Part shown: in pieces, positions 44,497 to 56,290 of the stretch
How positions within the stretch are numbered: position 1 is the first letter of the stretch
How the letters are laid out: each line of letters starts with the position of its first letter
Source of the DNA: Trileptium ribeirensis
Taxonomy: Eukaryota > Nematoda > Enoplea > Enoplida > Thoracostomopsidae
Reading direction: 5' to 3'
Assembly: GCA_030248225.1 (NCBI GenBank)
Contig: JASANE010005263.1
Coordinates: forward strand, 1-64,000
DNA length: 64,000 nt
The notes under the pieces: generated by a model
Told to the model about the DNA's origin: nothing
What the model saw: the letters and a program-made list of their open reading frames with translations, nothing else
Databases searched by the model: none
Made by a program: the position numbers and the translations under genes

Positions 44497-46020
44497 TTAA
44501 ACAACATCGGGGAGAAAATGTAGCGCTGCCTTTCCGCTGGAAACATCGAATATTTTGGACAGGATAGTAGATGTTCGTACCTGACAATGGCCATCATGAT
44601 ACGTATCTAGTATAATGTCGATGAAGAGTTCAGCGATTTCAGATTTCACCTGCATTGAACTTGCCACAACAAATCTTAGTGTACGCCACACTCGCTGACG
44701 CTACGAAGTCTCAGAGAAGGTCACCTTGGCTGTATAGGCTCTCAGGGAAGAGAGGTCCTTCAGGGATGGGGTCCATAAAAACTAATGACCGTCGAAGGAA
44801 CCATTTGTGCTAATATCCCCGTTTTTGCCATTTTTACCCTATTTTTGTCAATTTGCGCTGAAATTTTCTTAAGGAGCGGGGGAGAGTCTTGCAGCGCACA
44901 AGCAAGACAGGCTGGTATTCTTTAGAATGGGTAGACTAGGGCCCGAGACGAGGGTCCAACGTCTTAGAGTTAGAGGCTCCAAGGCCCCGGAACGTCTGGT
45001 TCGGCACCTATATAATGCTGCGTGTTGTCAAAAGCAGCCGCAAAATCAATGAATGTGACAACCGCGTGCTTTCCACGTCGAACAATTTTGTCACGCTCTT
45101 CTTTTGTGACTACATCCTCGTATTCCGAAGTCTACTTGTCGGCCACGAGGAAAAAATTCGTAACAGTAAAAAACCCGTTACTCCATAAACGCAATACGAT
45201 CTCCTAGCTTACGGCCTTGAGAACATCTCTTTATATGAAACAGTCTTCAGGGCATTTCTGAGATTTCTAAAATTTCGCACAAACCTGTTAAGTTTATCTA
45301 GCTTGGATGACCTTTCACACGACTGTTGAATATTTGGCATATAGGAAAATCACAAAAATTCTCGGCCCACCGCATGACTATCCCTTCAGGAGATTTTATG
45401 TCTTCCAATGCATGTCATGCAAAACTGTTCGCACAGTGCTCCTCTTATCTTGTTTGTTTGTGTACTCTATTATAGAGCGGACGTAAATCTCTTCTGTATG
45501 CTACATGCTGCATCAACTCAATTTCGCAGGATAACCACAATTCTTTATCTAGCCGTAGCTGCCGGTTTACTTTTCGGCTGAGGACATTGCGATCAGACCT
45601 GACGTGAGTCTGCTTTTTTCAGTTTGCGGTTGTAAAGTTTGGTCAAAAATTACGTCCGACTCTTTTTACTACATCGTAGATCAACTGCTTCGGCGGCTGC
45701 CGTTGCATAACCCTTAAAATTCGACGATTTTGCTTCAAGGTCATCTTCAGCTCAGGGTGACAGCTTTTGAAATCTCTTTGCTAGCTCTATCTAGAACTGT
45801 TGAAAGCGGCTCGGATGCATCTGTAGTTCAACGACCGTCCATCACGCCCATTTAAGTGCAGTCGTAGCTTTAGCTGAAACCAAGTTGTGATCCGAATGAA
45901 TATCTATGATTGGCTTTAACGATGTGAACAAACGATCGATCTGGCTTTGTAATTAGACATGATCAATTCGCTTTTTTGGTGATTTTTCAGAAAGAAGGTA
46001 TCCTGTATGTGTTCCCAATT
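44497..46020 (-). mobile_element. Old non-LTR retrotransposon remnant
   Basis: The clearest piece is on the minus strand at about 45,010-45,125, KEERDKIVRRGKHAVVTFID followed by FAAAFDN, a reverse transcriptase motif A. Upstream (45,660-46,000) short pieces such as IDIHSDHNLVSAKATTALKWA fit the endonuclease end and linker. A further piece at 44,497-44,691 may be polymerase. All are separated by stops and frameshifts. I cannot assign the clade. Confidence 0.6.
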
Positions 46021-46187
46021 ACATGAGCACGGACGTTCAACGGCCAAACTAATTCTGCTAATAAAACAAAGCCTGGTACACTGTTGTCATAAGCAGCTCA
46101 TTCCGAAGGGTTCCACAGCTGTTTGCTATTCTCTACGCATATCATATCTTCGGTACTTAATATGATCTTTTACTTCCCGGAATATTT

Positions 46188-47057
46188 GAATTCGAGTGGA
46201 ATGAGAGAACAAAGCGAGCGAGTGGAACGAGAATTTTCAATTTTGGCTATAGAGGGGGGTTGAGGAGGTCCTGTTTGTGTGTGTCTGTGTGTCTGTCGCA
46301 CCTGTATCTCGATAACGGTTGGGCGGATTTTGATGCAATATAGCTCATTCGAACGGCAATGGTGATTTAGGTGTAGTGACAGAGCCCGATGTTTGAATAT
46401 TTTCCCGTGGGAAAAGTTATGGGGCAAAATGACGTCATTTTGGCCCATTTTTCGGGCACCCCTCCAGTTTTTGCGACTTTTCTCAATAAGTAAACGAGTA
46501 ATACGCAAACTAATAGGCCTATTCCAGGTAGCTTTACTGGGACTTTCGAATGATATATAACAAGTTTTTCAACTACTTCCCAATCTGGAGTCTATAGGCT
46601 TATAGTTGGCGCCAAATTTCATATATGGTGAAAAGTCGTGGGAAATGCACTTAAATATATGCTTATTGTTGGTTTTAGTGTCGGATATGGGGTTTTCTGG
46701 GCCAACAAGCTGATTGCGAGTGTCAAAAATATTGTGTGACAAATATTTTTCACACTTCTGCTTCATACTTGGTATGAAAAATGAGATTTTTCTCAAGTGT
46801 CGATTTGAATTCTTTAACGTTCTTTTCATGGCCAATTTACTGTTTTATTGAATTATTAAATTATTAGTTCATTGTTTTTGTACTCGTTGTATGATGTTTT
46901 GTCTACTGCATACGTTGGCTATTAAAAGAGGCGGGCATAACTATGACTCATTAGTCACGGTTTATATAATGCTGCACCTGCGTACTGTGTGTATAGGCTT
47001 TGCTTGCGTGTGCTTTCTACAACAGACTTCAGTGGATTGTTCTCGCCACTCGAATTA
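46188..47057 (+). mobile_element. Dispersed ~0.87 kb TIR element, third copy
   Basis: This copy best shows the ends. GAATTCGAGTGGAATGAGAG (46,188-46,207) is inverted relative to TTCTCGCCACTCGAATTA (47,040-47,057). Inside are a TGTGTGTCTGT tract, GTCGCACCTGTATCTCGATAA, the palindromic ATGACGTCAT (46,430), GGGCACCCCTCCAG and one copy of the 172-bp unit seen twice in the right palindrome arm. No transposase frame is present. No clear target duplication was found. Confidence 0.65.
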
Positions 47058-47723
47058 TGGCTCGAAAGCAAGCTTCACTAGTATATGTAAGCTTTTGAAA
47101 GTCATCACAAAAACTATCTTTCTCCACTGCTGATGGAACATCGGCGAGGGCATAAGCGAGTCGAGAACAATTCATAATTGTGGTAGAGTGACTGAATCAT
47201 GCAACAGGAGGACACGGGGTCCCAGGTTTAGAGATCCCAGGGAGAGGACTTCGGTCTTCCGGGAGGGAGGATCAGCCAGTTGGCGGAAGGTCGATTCGAC
47301 GACCTGTAAGATACGGTGCTTCACGACGAACGCGGTTAACCACGTACCCATCCCTGCCTATGAGCATGTATGTCGAGAACCACTAGGCGATCCGGTAAAC
47401 GGAAGAACATAGGAACAGAACTATCATAATCGGCATTCATTATCGAAGTTGTTCCACAGTTGTGTTTCCATCGAAATAAATGATCATGAAGGAAGCAGAT
47501 CTGTTTTTGGTAGTTAGGTGAAATTCTTCAGAATAGCATAATCGAGATTCGCAAATCTCAATATTGTACTGCACATGTTTATACGCCAGAAGGTCAACCC
47601 TTCTAGCAGAGTTGAGCGGCAAAATATTCTCAGGCCAAGCTTGCGTAAAAGCTCATTTCAAATTGAGCTTCTCAGATACGGTTGCTTTTGATATTTACCC
47701 ATGCTGAAGAAAATCCGTGGTAG
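47058..47723. other. Unassigned sequence
   Basis: About 670 bp. A plus-strand frame at 47,188-47,412 and a minus-strand frame at 47,440-47,622 are open, but neither has a recognisable domain. The phrase GGGAGAGGACTTCGGTCTTCC (47,240) resembles one near 42,600. Confidence 0.35.
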
Positions 47724-47731
47724 GTTTAGAG

Positions 47732-48046
47732 CATACCTGGCGGCAGGGGGGTAGGGGGGTTACCCACTCTAGGTTGGGATGCGCAGCACCCCCCTCCCCG
47801 CCGAAGTGGGGGAGGGGTGCGAACCCCAAAACCCCCGCCTCGGCCAGTTTTGAGGCTGTACCATAGTGCAGAAACTGAACTCATAGGCGAAAAGTATGGC
47901 TGCTAGGACCAAAAAAGGTCCTCATGACCAACCCACCCCTAGGAAAATTTGGCCGGCCAGGGGGTTACCCCCTGGGATGGCCGCAACTCCCCCGTGGGGC
48001 CCTCTACCCCCAAACCCCTCGGCATGACCGACCGCCGCCATGTATG
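47732..48046. mobile_element. 315-bp hAT-type MITE with 8-bp target duplication
   Basis: It is flanked by identical GTTTAGAG copies (47,724-47,731 and 48,047-48,054), fitting the hAT pattern nTnnnnAn. The ends are 13-bp inverted repeats with one mismatch, CATACCTGGCGGC and GCCGCCATGTATG. The interior is rich in G and C runs, such as GGGGGGTTACCC and its counterpart GGGGGTTACCCCC, and can form internal hairpins. It is non-coding. Confidence 0.85.
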
Positions 48047-48054
48047 GTTTAGAG

Positions 48055-48671
48055 GGTAAATTTTTAAAAGTCTCACCAATCCTTGACTCTCGTTCATTCC
48101 AAAGAACTTGGCCCGGACTCCTGACCTGAGAGAGACTGACTTCGATCGACGCTAGGTAGATTTTAAACGGGCCAACGCCCCAGCCTATATTTTAAAACCA
48201 AGTTTATATTGGTGCATGAATTTATTTGGCTTCTACCAAATAGAGGGTAAGTTTTGATGCGGCCGTAAATAAAATGCGAGTCCTGCAATCGTACAATGTA
48301 CGTCAAACATGTTAAAAAACCACATTTCAAACAAACGCCACGACGTTTGTGTAGAAGAGTCAGCTCAGGATGAAAAACAGTTTATGAGATCTTTTAGTCT
48401 ATGATTTTAATTTGTCCAAAACAATTTACTTACCAAAACTGTTATTTTTCGTAGTAAACCGGTAACCTCTGTTATCGAACAGAGCCAGGCTTATGTGCAC
48501 TTAAACAAACGCCTTAAAGCGAGAAACATAATAAATACACAACGTTGGCAATGATTTTTAAAGCAATGGCCAGGAATTGCTTTAAAATTACCCAGCACTA
48601 AATCAGGTAGGAAATCGGACTATTCAAAAGTAGCACCATCCTTATAACACGGTAGGCATAAAGCTGAAGAG
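48055..48671. other. Unassigned sequence
   Basis: About 600 bp between the hAT-type MITE and a minisatellite. No gene, tRNA or recognised repeat. Confidence 0.4.
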
Positions 48672-49035
48672 GGCACCAATGTCAAACTGGAAGGGGGCTC
48701 AATGTCAAACTGGAGGGGGGTACCGATATGATACTGGATGAGGCAACAATATCAAACAGGATTGTGCACCGATATCAAACTGGAGTTGACACCAATATCA
48801 AACGGAGTGTGCACTAATATCAAACCGGAGGATGGTACTAATATCAAATTAGAGAGAACACCAATATCAAACTGGAAGGGTGCTCAATGTAAAACTGGAG
48901 GGGGCACCAATATCATCCTGGATGAGGCACCAATATCAAACTGGATTGAGCACCAATGTCAAACTGGAAGGGGGCTCTATATCAAACTGGAGGGGGCATC
49001 AATATCAAACTGCAGGGGCACCAATATCAAAATTC
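48672..49035 (+). repeat. Minisatellite, ~26-bp unit CACCAATATCAAACTGGAGGGGG
   Basis: About 14 diverged tandem units, each recognisable by CACCAATATCAAACTGGA followed by four to eight variable, mostly G-rich bases. The reading frame open across it (48,738-49,073) is a by-product of the repeat and not a gene. Confidence 0.85.
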
Positions 49036-49673
49036 GGACCCAATTAACCCCAGTATTGGCCAATTTTTGGTAAAATTTCTACAATTTTTCGCACGCGCCG
49101 GGATGGCGAGGGTGGGGGCGGAGTTTCCGGGTGTAAGAGTCCCTCACGAGCTTGTTGATTAGTGCTGTTAAAATATATTTTTGAAAACAGTTTAAGAAGC
49201 AATTAGCAGACACTCTACGTTACATACTACATGTATTGTATAACATAGTTACACACAGCATGTCGTACGTAATGGGTCGTTTATGTTAATTTGTGTGGGT
49301 CGTTTAAGTTATATTGTGTGCGCCGTAACCTAGCTACGTCTCAACAGTTTATAGTTTTGCTACTCGGGACAATCAATAGTCATGGTTGACTGTTTTGGCA
49401 GCATTTACTTATGATGGGACATTTAAGATAACTTGAGTACGCTTTGTCTCTAGTTTGTCCCACAGTGAAGCGTGACTGTATGGGACATTGGCACAGTCAA
49501 GGCTGACTATCAGTTTTGTCCTGAAGTTACAGATAGCTCTATATAATGTTCACATAGGTAGGCGGAACCATGTGGGACAAATTTATCCGTCTCGCCTGAC
49601 TGTTGTAAAAAGTTATAATATGACATATATTGTAATTTTTATATCATGTAATATATTTATTAATATATTTAAA

Positions 49674-50853
49674 GGCAATTCAAATTTTGGCAGTCATCCA
49701 ACGCGGTAAATTCAAATTTTGGAAACTGCCAAGCGCGGGAATTTGAAATTTTGGCAGCTGCCCAACGCGGTAAATTTAAATTTTGGCAGTTCTCCAGCGC
49801 GGTAAATTCAAATTTTGGCAGCAGTCCAACACGGTTAATTGCTATTTTAGTTGCTATCCAGCGCAGTAAATTCAAATTTTAGCGAAATACATAGTTTGGC
49901 GGCAGTCCAGCGGGGGAAATTCAAATTTAGGCAACTGTACAGCGCGGCAATTTCAAATTTTGGCAGCTTACCAACGCGGTAAATTTAAATTTTGGCACTT
50001 CTCCAGCGCAGCAAATTCAGATTTTGCAATACGGTTAATTTTTATTTTAGTAGCTATCCAGCGCAAATTTTAGCAAAATAAATGCAAATTTTGGCAGCTG
50101 TCTAGCGAGAAAAATTCAAATTTTGGCAGCTGTCCAGGGCGGGAATTTCAAATTTTGACAGCTTTCCAACGCGGTAAATTCTAATTTTGGCAGTCATCCA
50201 ACGTGGTAAATTCAAATTTTGGCAACTGTAAAGCGCGGCAATTTCAAATTTTGACAATTTTCAACGCGGTAAATTTAAATTTTGGCAGTTCTCCAGCGCG
50301 GCAAATTCAGATTTTGGCAGCAGTCCAACACGGTTAATTTCAATTTTATTAGCTATCCTGCGCGTGAATTCAAATTTTAGAAAAATGCAAATTTTGGCAG
50401 CTATCCGGCGAGATAAATTCAAATTTTGGCAACTGTAAAACGCGGGAATTTCAAATTTTGGCAGCTTTCCAACGCGGTACATTTAAATTTTGGCAGTTCT
50501 CCAGCGCGGCAAATTCATATTTTGGCAGCAGTCCAATACGGTTAATTTTTGTTTTATTAGCTATCCAGCGCGTGAATTCAAATTTTAGCAAAATGCAAAT
50601 TTTGGCAGCTGTCCAGCGGGATAAATTCAAATTTCGGCAGCTGCCCAGCTCGGCAATTCAAATTTTGGCAGCTGCCCAACGCGGTAAATTTAAATTTTGG
50701 CAGTTTTCTAGCTCGGTAAATTCAAATTTTGGCAGCACTCCAACGCGGTTAATTTATATTTTGGAAGCTATCCAGCGTAAGAAACTCAAATTTACCAAAA
50801 TACAAAATATGGCAGCTGTCAAACCTGGAAATTCAAAATTTGGCAGAAGCCCA
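49674..50853 (+). repeat. 32-bp minisatellite with higher-order repeat of ~207 bp
   Basis: The basic unit is about 32 bp: GGCAG + (CTGTCC or similar) + AGCGCGGTAAATTC + AAATTTT. Units of different subtype alternate. A distinctive longer variant containing ACGGTTAATTT...TTTTATTAGCTATCC recurs at about 49,833, 50,033, 50,331, 50,538 and 50,747, giving spacings of 200, 298, 207 and 209 bp and showing higher-order organisation. Open frames across it are artefacts of the repeat. Confidence 0.88.
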
Positions 50854-51175
50854 AGCTTAACATTATACCTATAATGCAGTGTTACATCATATACGGTGAG
50901 CCCGAACTATACAGTACAGATGTATGAGTCTGAGCTCACTTCTTTGCCAAACCTGACAGTATCACTAAGCTGCTATTTATGTCTTCATAGTTGGCTTTCA
51001 CTGTTGTGGGACAATGTGTTAGTGGCGCCTGACTGTTGGATAATGCTAAGTCAGCCTGCACTCAATTTCATGCAAATGTCTCATTAGATAGCTACGCTTG
51101 ATAAGCTGGGAGTCATGGCCGGCAAGACTGGACAAATAAATGTGTCTCGGTGTATTGTTCCTGCGCTGGGTATTT

Positions 51176-51343
51176 GCAGCAATTTAAATTTCCGGCATTG
51201 TGCAACTGCCAAAATTTGAACTTTCCTCGCCGGACAACTGCCAAATTTTTAATTTGCAACGTTGGACAGCAGCCAAGATTTGAATTTCCTGCGCTAGACA
51301 GCTGCCAAAATTTAAATTCACAGCTTTGACCAGCTTCCAAAAT
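51176..51343 (-). repeat. Inverted block of the 32-bp minisatellite
   Basis: Five to six diverged units of the same minisatellite lie in the opposite orientation (for example GGACAACTGCCAAATTT and GACAGCTGCCAAAATTT). They are separated from the main array by about 320 bp and could pair with it as a hairpin. Confidence 0.8.
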
Positions 51344-52041
51344 TTGCCCCGTAGCATCATTTATACATTGAGATATGTGTGATCAATATGCTGTACTGTT
51401 TGTTTTGGACTTTTAAGGATATATAGCATAGTCAGCGCTAACTGATAAAAAATCCACTGTCGTATATGTCCGTTGTAGTAGCTACGTTGTTACGAGACAT
51501 GCTGACTGTCACCGCCCGCTATTATGCGACATTCACGTTACAATGTTCCCACCACTTGGAACTTATGTACCCCATACAGTGGCAGGCGCACCCTAGACTA
51601 CAGGGTGTCTTAGACACCCCTGTGTTTTTGAATGTTTCAAATAAATTTCAAACAAAGCTAGCTAATAGTTTGGCTTTTTTCAGACGGTGTCAATGAACCG
51701 TCGTTGCTTTTTCGTTTTGCTGAGGGTTTCCGCCACCCCGTGGGGTCATTTTACATAGGACCAACAGGATACCCTAGAAACACCGCATTGGCAAGCATAA
51801 AACACCGAAATACTACATTGCCAAAATGAGGTATCTAGGGGTGTGCCCGACACCCTCATATTTTGTTATATGGTGTGGGTGTCACTGTCACCGTCTTTAT
51901 GGTATAGGCTACACTACAGGGGGACAAAAGTTCCAACTGTTGGGGACATTATAACGTGAATCCCGTATTAGGAGAGAGCTAAGCCACGGCGCACACAAAT
52001 TAACGTAAGCGAGCCAACCTCTGTTAGATAGGACATGTCGT

Positions 52042-53077
52042 CAGGATTGGTTTTTTCCGGAAAAAAGCTGGACCGGGAAAAAACCGGTTTTTTTCCGGAA
52101 AGTAATGGCAAACAACGGAAAAACACGGAAAAAGGTCAAATTTTACTGTTAGCTCTTTACTTGTTAGCATGTTAGAAAAATAGCAGGAAACACAGTTTTA
52201 TGCGAGATTGAATCAAGTTGTTGATTGTCAATTCCTTAACTACTGAAAAAGGTCTAAAACTGCAATGTTGTCACATAGAATTTGCAACCACAGAGTGCAG
52301 CAGCACCTGAACCTTTCCAACGACAGGGTTATGTGAAAACCACACGGTAGCTATATCGATAGTGTGCGTATAATTCTTTGGTTCGAATTAATAAAGTGCT
52401 TCATATTTTTAGTATTGTGTAAACTTACTAACTGGTGTCAAACTGTCCACCTTCCAAGTGATGCTAGAAGCGCATTAATACAATAGATTATGTAATTTAA
52501 GTCTACGATCCAACTGTCGATCTATTTAGTTTATGACCCGTCGTAGTAAGAATGCCATACATGTCCGTGGGTATCTATCACAGGTAAACAGACCGGTGCG
52601 GGGAGTTGGATCACCAAAGGGTGTACGCCTGGGTTTTTGGTTTTTCTTGGAGGGGATGGAGCTGACTTTATGGGTAACCAATCCCCGTCCCATATCCACA
52701 TATGGGCATGTGTGCCTGGCCTATGTCTGTCTGATTAGTTTACTGCTTTCATATGCTCGACACAAATCCCATGGTTAGTACTGCGCCTATTTAATTTAAA
52801 TTTGCCATGGGGCAAAAGTTTCTGATGCGGTGAAGGAAGCAAGCTATGCCCATGCTAAGATTATAAATTTAGTTGATGCTTGACAGATATACTATTTCTA
52901 CCATATAAATCATACGCATGAAATGCATTAAAGGCTGTTTAGACGGATGTAAATAATGCTCATGGGCGTAAAATTTTGTTGGATAATGTTGGAACTATTT
53001 ACGACTCCGAAATACTGAAATAGTTGTTTTTCCATTTTTTCCGGGGGGCGGGGAAGGTAAAAACGGAAAAAACCCTG
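52042..53077. mobile_element. hAT-type element (1,036 bp) inside the end of element C
   Basis: The left end is CAGGATTGGTTTTTTCCGG and the right end, read inward, is CAGGGTTTTTTCCG, both typical of hAT elements. The flanks CATGTCGT (52,034-52,041) and CATTCGTA (53,078-53,085) match only if one base was lost, so the target duplication is uncertain. The subterminal zones are rich in CCGG and GGAAAAAA words. A centrally placed frame (52,533-52,778) has no recognised domain. Confidence 0.65.
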
Positions 53078-53365
53078 CATTCGTATGTATTAACATAAAA
53101 TACATTCGACATGTCGTAGGTAACTCTGTTACATACATGTATGTAACACTGCTATATAGGACATGTATGCAACAAGAATTTCTGAGTAGATGGGAGCATT
53201 ATTCTGTGAGCGCTTATTGCTTTTAATGGGAAAATTAAGATAAGAATTGTCCAGCGTGGCACACGTTTGTCACAAAATTGAATGTGACACATGCGTGACA
53301 AGACGAAGTGTCACAGGAGACTAAATCAATTTGTATCACAAGTGTAACTTGTAACAGGCGGGACA

Positions 53366-53440
53366 CCCACACCCACCCCCCCCACCCCCCCCACCCACCC
53401 AACCCCCCCCAACCAAAAAACAACCCAACAACCCCAACAC
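53366..53440. repeat. C-rich low-complexity tract
   Basis: C runs are broken by single A bases (CCCACCCCCCCCACCCACCC), then AACCAAAAAACAACCC. Same texture as 32,817-32,880. It is preceded by several GTGTCACA/GTGACAC words (53,260-53,350). Confidence 0.7.
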
Positions 53441-55939
53441 CACCAAAACTAGTTTAAAATATATTAAAGAATCTTAAACAGCCAAGCGTGACACTTTAGG
53501 ACAAATATTGCGAAGTAACACGAGGCATATCTCCCTACATAAATTTGAAACCGAATATGTAAAAAACTATGCGTCAAAAGTTTTTATAGCATTATTATGA
53601 TTTGCGTAAAAAAATTTTAACGCTCAGTGATGTAAAGTTCAATGAAAGCCTAAGCGCTATCGTGATCTTGCGTTGTAGTTTCTAAAGTGATTCCCGATAG
53701 TTGTGGAGTACAAGCATAAACTAGCCAAGCGCCTAAAACAGCTGATCAAGATCGACATTGACGGAAGGCACTGACTTACCAACATTGCTAAATAGTAGTA
53801 GGAGTACATAGTTCTCTCTTTGGTCACATTACAAAGTCAAAGTCTTTATTAAGAGTTTTCTACACCAAAATATATAAAGCGAAAATGTGACAGTGCACCC
53901 AACTAAGGGTGTTTCAATCCCTTCAAAAGTGTGGGTACGGGAAAAAGGGCCGGGCCGGTCGTCTACAGTCATTTTGTAATAACCTCATCAGTTATTAACA
54001 ACGTTACAACGTTAATTGTTTTAACGAAAGTGTCGGGCGATAATGTTCTATTTGAATCATCACAAGCAACGGCGCGGCCATGAACCTGTTTCGTTAAACA
54101 TAAAGGTTAATACTCTAATGGTTGCCAGTTTTGCTAAAAAAATTTGCGGGAGCTTTCGTCGGGAGAGGGGAGGGGAGGTTGTGGGAGTGCGGCGCAACAG
54201 AGGGTATGATAGTATCCTCAGGGCAATGTGGGGGAGGGTAAACCAGCGCCTCGATGGTATGAGGCTTTAGCCCGGGGGTGTGGGGCGTTAGGTTCGCAGA
54301 ACCCATGCTTCGGCATGTACGAAAATGACTGAGCTTACCAACATACAGGTATTCTCACCTTTTATAACGAAGAGCGCCTGGTTTAAAGAATTTAAATTTT
54401 TATTCACTAGTGCGATTTAAATTTATATCAGTAAATACAAAATCTAAATTTATATTGCAGTGCAAGGGTTTTTCTTGTAGGTTTGAACAGCTTACATCCG
54501 GAAGCGACTTTGAGTCTAGGGGAGCAAGCTATATTAAAACACATCTTTGGAGCAATTAAGGATAAAAAATTTAGGGGTGCCCATATAAGGGTAAAGATGT
54601 TATGCCTGAGGATCAGGCCCCAATCTCGAGCCATATTCCCTACACCCACTCTCTGCGAGCTGAAACTTTTGGGTTAATTGAAAAACATGGGAAAATGTGA
54701 GTAGATTGGCAAATCTGCGTTATTTTCTACGCTGGCATGGCTAAGGACGTTCCTCCAGTTTGATTTCTGGGAGAGGGGGCAGCTGCCCCGTGGCCCTTGT
54801 TTCTGGATGCATGCTATCCTTAATATTTAGTGAAAATTGAATATATATAATATTTATCTTATGCGCTGTCTAAAGTACCAGCATGCGTAAAAGTTGATGT
54901 CTTTTAAATGCCAAGTCTACTATATAAATTTACGCACATAAATATGCTATAAAGAACCAACCTCACCACACACCTTTTGGGAGGTAGCATGACCGCCAGC
55001 ACCGTGGGCGTGTGGATAATTGGGCGAAATTGGCAAAAGGTAAGAAATATTTTGAGTCCCAAAATAAATTTAAAGTATATCCATCGCCGACTAGGCGATC
55101 TTTTGGGGAGACCTAAGGCTTCTTCTCCCCCGAAACAACCGCTAACACACCTGGGACTCCGGATTTCGTACATTTATGAATTGGAGTTAAATTGAAGCCG
55201 TACACGCTGTGGCAATTTGATGTATTAGCTATATTACAAAATTGGCATAAATTTTGTTTCACATCATTTACACCAATGGCACTCATGGCAGGATTCATAA
55301 CAGTCCTTTTGATCAGGGAGAGTGGCTGCAATGTTAAATTGTAATCGAACTGTTTGCGTGGTTGCGTAGGAGTGGACCTCCCAAAAAAATTTAATAGCTG
55401 TCTGCATCACTTAATGTAAGAATTAGTTCAAACTATATTGTATACTTTCCGCTTGGCTACCTAGTACGGAAAAAAATCACAGCAATATATACATATAATT
55501 ATCCAAGGAGCTGTGGTAATTATGATTTAGTACAGTTAGGGTAAACTTGCAGAGAATTGACACTTTTGGAGATAACCAAGATTCAAGAAGTCAGTATAGA
55601 TCTAAAGTGCGCTGTTTCGGACATCATTTACGATCAAAAACGTCTCTACATTCAGCGTAATTTTGTTGAAACAGTTCGTTTCATTTTAACATAACATCAG
55701 AAAACCTTGACTTCTGACAATAATTGATAATTTTGATGTAATTCATTACATTGTTTTTCTGCGACCCGTTTTTGCTCCATGATTGCAGCTTCGTATTATA
55801 ACACATGACATTATACGCAGAAGTAAATTGTGTGATGGCGTTATTAACGTTTTGGTCCCTTTTATATAGCTAAGAAAGTTAATAATCAATATAATTTCCA
55901 TAATCCCACACAGCCAAATGGAGAGTAGACACTTTGCAC
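53441..55939. other. 2.5 kb with no recognised gene
   Basis: Mostly AT-leaning sequence with one GC-rich patch (54,150-54,310). The open frames (54,043-54,270 plus, 54,483-54,677 plus, 54,977-55,195 plus) are short, carry no domain and are not supported by splice sites that I can see. Confidence 0.4.
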
Positions 55940-56110
55940 TAGCCGATGTCGCCTTTAGGGGCCGGTAGTTATAACGTTAGAAAAAAGAACAGCTTAGAGT
56001 GGGAGATCTGGGGGCGGCAGCCCGCCGACTTAGGCTTAGTACAAGGATCATATAGGGACCTTAGCTTAAGATATGACTAAAGCTAAGACTTAGTATATCG
56101 AGAACGGAGT
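55940..56110. mobile_element. Second copy of the palindrome-spacer repeat
   Basis: In the same order as 10,637-10,800 it contains TTATAACGTTAGAAAAA, GAACAGCTTAGA, GGGGCGGCAGCCCG, a CTTAGGCTTAGTA block, CATATAGGGACCTTAGCTTA and ACTTAGTATATCGAGAAC. It is followed by GCTTCCGCCCCTAAACGTTA units. This shows that the sequence at the palindrome axis is a mobile or dispersed repeat. Confidence 0.7.
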
Positions 56111-56121
56111 AGGTGCATTTA

Positions 56122-56290
56122 GCTTCCGCCCCTAAACGTTACATTGGTGCTACACTTTACGCTTTATAACTTGTTGTGACCTCAACATATATTACATTTC
56201 GCGCATATCGCTTCCGCCCCTAAACGTTACATTGGCCATACACTTTTACGCTGAATAACTCTTTGTGACCTCAACATGTATTACTAAATA
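56122..56290 (+). repeat. Two 88-bp tandem units
   Basis: GCTTCCGCCCCTAAACGTTA starts at 56,122 and again at 56,210. Both units continue with CATTGG, ACTTT-ACGCT, TAACT and TTGTGACCTCAACAT. They directly follow the spacer-type repeat and may be part of the same element. Confidence 0.8.

Larger units (their letters stand above)
49205..53175. mobile_element. Element C: TIR element carrying a large minisatellite, split by a hAT-type insertion
   Basis: The left end contains GTTACATACTACATGTATTG...CATGTCG...TTTATGTTAATTTGTGTG...TGTGCGCCGTAACCTAGCT (49,215-49,345). The inverted counterpart is found in two parts, 53,078-53,170 (outer part with GTTACATACATGTATGTAAC and CGACATGTCG) and 51,975-52,041 (inner part with the complement of GTTAATTTGTGTGCGCCGTGGC). 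A hAT-type element sits between them. The interior holds repeated GACTGT...GGGACA words (49,388; 49,470; 49,571; 51,005; 51,030) and the 32-bp minisatellite. No protein is recognisable. Confidence 0.6.

Noticed and set aside
48738..49073. 111-codon protein with TNIKLE/PISN repeats
   Set aside because: It is the translation of a 26-bp minisatellite. The apparent peptide repeat is a by-product of the DNA repeat.
49674..50853. CRISPR-like array of 32-bp repeats
   Set aside because: There are no unique spacers. Whole units are tandem and diverged, and the genome is eukaryotic.
50458..50874. 138-codon protein with QRGKFKFWQ repeats
   Set aside because: It is the translation of the 32-bp minisatellite. 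Similar frames occur on both strands of the array.
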